A stretch of 15,320 bases of DNA from the NCBI GenBank assembly GCA_002786505.1, contig PCTK01000024.1, forward strand, positions 1,145-16,464, written 5' to 3'. The notes under the pieces were generated by a model, which was not told where the DNA came from, ran no database searches, and worked only from the letters and a program-made list of their open reading frames with translations. A program made the position numbers and the translations under genes. This DNA is from Nitrospinae bacterium CG22_combo_CG10-13_8_21_14_all_47_10. Its GTDB lineage: Bacteria; Nitrospinota; Nitrospinia; Nitrospinales; VA-1. Shown in pieces: positions 13,696 to 15,320 of this stretch (its first letter is position 1; every line of letters starts with the position of its first letter).

Positions 13696-13719
13696 ATCTG
13701 AAAACTCCTTTATTGTCAA
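13691..13719 (-). promoter_or_regulatory. Promoter of the yggT-divIVA-mtnA operon
   Basis: On the minus strand a perfect TTGACA (complement 13714-13719) and TATTTT (complement 13691-13696) are spaced by 17 bp. The predicted start near 13684 gives a leader of about 75 nt before the yggT GTG. The -10 occupies essentially the same bases as the asnS -10. Confidence 0.65.
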
Positions 13720-13768
13720 TGAGAAGAGCTCCTGCCAGTGCAGGCTCCAACAGGGATTAACTGAGCTT

Positions 13769-15154
13769 ATGAAGCGGACAAAAATTAAAGACCTCCTCCA
13801 TGGAGAGGAGGGAGAGGTGCTGGTTAAGGGGTGGGTGAGAACTCGTCGCGACTCCAAGGGTGGTTTTTCCTTTCTGGAGATCAATGATGGTTCCTGCTTT
13901 GCTAATATTCAGGTGGTGGCGGAACACACTCTTCCTGATTACTCTGCCAATGGAAAACAGATGACCACTGGAAGTTGCGTCTCGATACGCGGAAATCTGG
14001 TCGCGTCACAAGGCAAAGGTCAGGCCAAGGAAATCCAGGCAACGGAAATCGAGGTTTATGGTCCGGCTCCCGTCGAGACTTATCCTCTGCAAAAGAAGAA
14101 GCATTCCTTCGAGTTTTTGCGTGAGATTGCCCACCTTCGCCCGCGAACCAATACTTTTGGCGCGGTCATGCGGGTACGCAACCGACTGGCTTTTGCCATC
14201 CATCAATTTTTTCAGGACAAGGGTTTTCTTTACCTGAACACGCCTATTGTGACCACCAGCGATTGCGAAGGGGCAGGGGAGATGTTTCAAGTGACGACTC
14301 TGGACCTTTCCAACCCTCCCAGGGTGGACGGAAAAATTGACTATTCAAAGGATTTCTTCGGTGAGAGAACCTCGCTCACAGTCAGCGGACAACTTGAAGG
14401 TGAAATTTACGCCATGGCTCTTTCAGAAGTTTATACGTTTGGTCCCACTTTTCGCGCGGAAAATTCCAACACCAGTCGGCACCTTGCTGAATTCTGGATG
14501 GTGGAGCCGGAAATGGCCTTTTATGACCTGGATGACGATATGGAACTTGCGGAAGAATTCATCAAATATTTATTGTCGGATGTGATGGAACATTGCGCCG
14601 AAGATATGGAATTTTTTAACAAGCGGATAGACACTACCATTCTCGATACTCTCAGAAATATTACCGACAAAGAATTTGAGAGGTTGACCTATACCGATGC
14701 CATTCACCAATTACAAAAATCAACCGAAACCTTTACTTATCCCGTTGAGTGGGGCTTTGCTTTGCAGGCTGAGCACGAGCGTTATCTCACGGAGAAGGTT
14801 TTCAAAAAACCGATCATTGTTTTCAACTACCCGGAGCAGATTAAATCGTTTTATATGAAACTCAATGAGTGTGGTGAAACCGTGCGGGCCATGGATGTGC
14901 TTTTGCCTAACCTTGGGGAAATCATTGGCGGTAGTCAGCGGGAAGAAAACTATGATGTATTGTTGAAACGGATGCGGGACAAAGAACTCGACCCGGAAGA
15001 ATACTGGTGGTATCTGGATTTGCGAAAATTTGGCTCGGCACCTCACTCAGGATTCGGGCTCGGATTCGAACGGTTGGTCCAGTTCGTCACTGGCATGGAA
15101 AACATCCGCGATGTGATCCCTTTCCCCAGGACTCCAAAACACGCCAAATTCTAA
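13769..15154 (+). CDS. asnS: Asparaginyl-tRNA synthetase
   Basis: 461 residues from ATG at 13769, close to the usual bacterial AsnRS length (466 in E. coli). The frame is open back to 13646, but those codons are leader and promoter sequence. The N-terminal OB-fold anticodon-binding domain (about 15-100: VKGWVRTRRDSKGGFSF) is followed by the class II catalytic core, with motif 2 around FRAENSNTSRHLAEF (228-242) and motif 3 GFGLGFERLV (428-437). The phrase FGPTFRAENSNTSRHLAEFWMVEPE is diagnostic of AsnRS rather than AspRS. It charges tRNA-Asn directly, so the organism need not rely only on the transamidation route. Transcribed divergently from yggT. Confidence 0.96.
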   Translation: MKRTKIKDLLHGEEGEVLVKGWVRTRRDSKGGFSFLEINDGSCFANIQVVAEHTLPDYSANGKQMTTGSCVSIRGNLVASQGKGQAKEIQATEIEVYGPAPVETYPLQKKKHSFEFLREIAHLRPRTNTFGAVMRVRNRLAFAIHQFFQDKGFLYLNTPIVTTSDCEGAGEMFQVTTLDLSNPPRVDGKIDYSKDFFGERTSLTVSGQLEGEIYAMALSEVYTFGPTFRAENSNTSRHLAEFWMVEPEMAFYDLDDDMELAEEFIKYLLSDVMEHCAEDMEFFNKRIDTTILDTLRNITDKEFERLTYTDAIHQLQKSTETFTYPVEWGFALQAEHERYLTEKVFKKPIIVFNYPEQIKSFYMKLNECGETVRAMDVLLPNLGEIIGGSQREENYDVLLKRMRDKELDPEEYWWYLDLRKFGSAPHSGFGLGFERLVQFVTGMENIRDVIPFPRTPKHAKF

Positions 15155-15156
15155 CC

Positions 15157-15216
15157 GGCGAGCCGTCGGAGGCGAATGCAATACCCCTGGTGAGCAAGGA
15201 AAAGCCTCGGCTCGCC
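15157..15216 (+). terminator. Large inverted repeat after asnS, possible terminator
   Basis: Two bases after the stop codon, GGCGAGCCG (15157-15165) plus AGGC (15170-15173) pairs with GCCTCGGCTCGCC (15204-15216), with a 4-nt bulge in the left arm. An alternative stem GAGGC (15220-15224)/GCCTC (15241-15245) lies just beyond. There is no T-run, so it may act as a U-less terminator or be part of a repeat. Confidence 0.5.
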
Positions 15217-15270
15217 GTGGAGGCAACGAAAAGTTTGCTCGCCTCAACCCCTGTCATCCCCATCAACCTA

Positions 15271-15298
15271 CGTCATTCCAGCGCAGGCGGGAATCCAG
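15271..15298. repeat. Dispersed-repeat-like palindrome (GTCATTCC...GGGAATCCAG)
   Basis: ATTCC (15275-15279) and GGAAT (15290-15294) flank a GC-rich centre. This form is familiar from short dispersed repeats in many bacterial genomes, including dRS3-type elements of Neisseria. The window ends before the full extent of the element can be seen. Confidence 0.45.
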
Positions 15299-15320
15299 AA
15301 ATCAAATCAGGGTTTCGCTC

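Noticed and set aside
13646..13768. Upstream in-frame extension of asnS
   Set aside because: It covers both divergent promoters and adds residues not found in AsnRS; 13769 gives the normal length.

Overview
The window looks like chromosomal DNA from an uncultured Gram-negative (diderm) bacterium with roughly balanced base composition. The diderm reading rests on a BamD-type outer-membrane lipoprotein and an ExbB/ExbD pair. A Nitrospinota- or Deltaproteobacteria-like origin would fit the mix of genes, but this is only an impression from gene content and I cannot place the organism from sequence alone. Most genes are housekeeping; the first 3.1 kb is the unusual part.

Region 1 (1-3114, minus strand): three linked genes. 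A 595-residue cobalamin-binding radical SAM protein carries an extra C-terminal Rossmann-like domain resembling the N-terminal half of family 9 glycosyltransferases (heptosyltransferases). The next gene encodes the same half-domain as a stand-alone protein with a C-terminal membrane anchor. A second radical SAM paralogue follows, joined by a TGATG stop/start overlap and cut by the window edge. I take this to be an uncharacterised cluster, and it is the best candidate here for a new system.

Region 2 (3115-5454): a 506-bp gap holds two diverged direct copies of an 81-nt element, the second just upstream of ftsY (SRP receptor, plus strand). ftsY ends convergently in a 15-bp overlap with a PilZ (c-di-GMP effector) gene on the minus strand, which has a possible flagellar-sigma-type promoter.

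Region 3 (5455-7975, minus strand): bamD, an RpoD/RpoS-family sigma factor and plsY form a tight operon. tRNA-Gly(GCC) and tRNA-Cys(GCA) follow, driven by their own consensus promoter between plsY and the tRNAs.

Region 4 (7976-10394, plus strand): an ExbB/TolQ-ExbD/TolR proton-channel pair, then a protein resembling the DUF3386 family, then a strong hairpin and a 164-bp MITE-like nested inverted repeat.

Region 5 (10395-13609, minus strand): a compact operon yggT-divIVA-DUF167-mtnA-nucleotidyltransferase with overlapping genes. It links membrane/division proteins to methionine salvage and sugar-nucleotide synthesis.

Region 6 (13610-15320, plus strand): asnS, divergent from the yggT operon, with two promoters sharing the same -10 region. 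A large inverted repeat and a dispersed-repeat-like sequence close the window.
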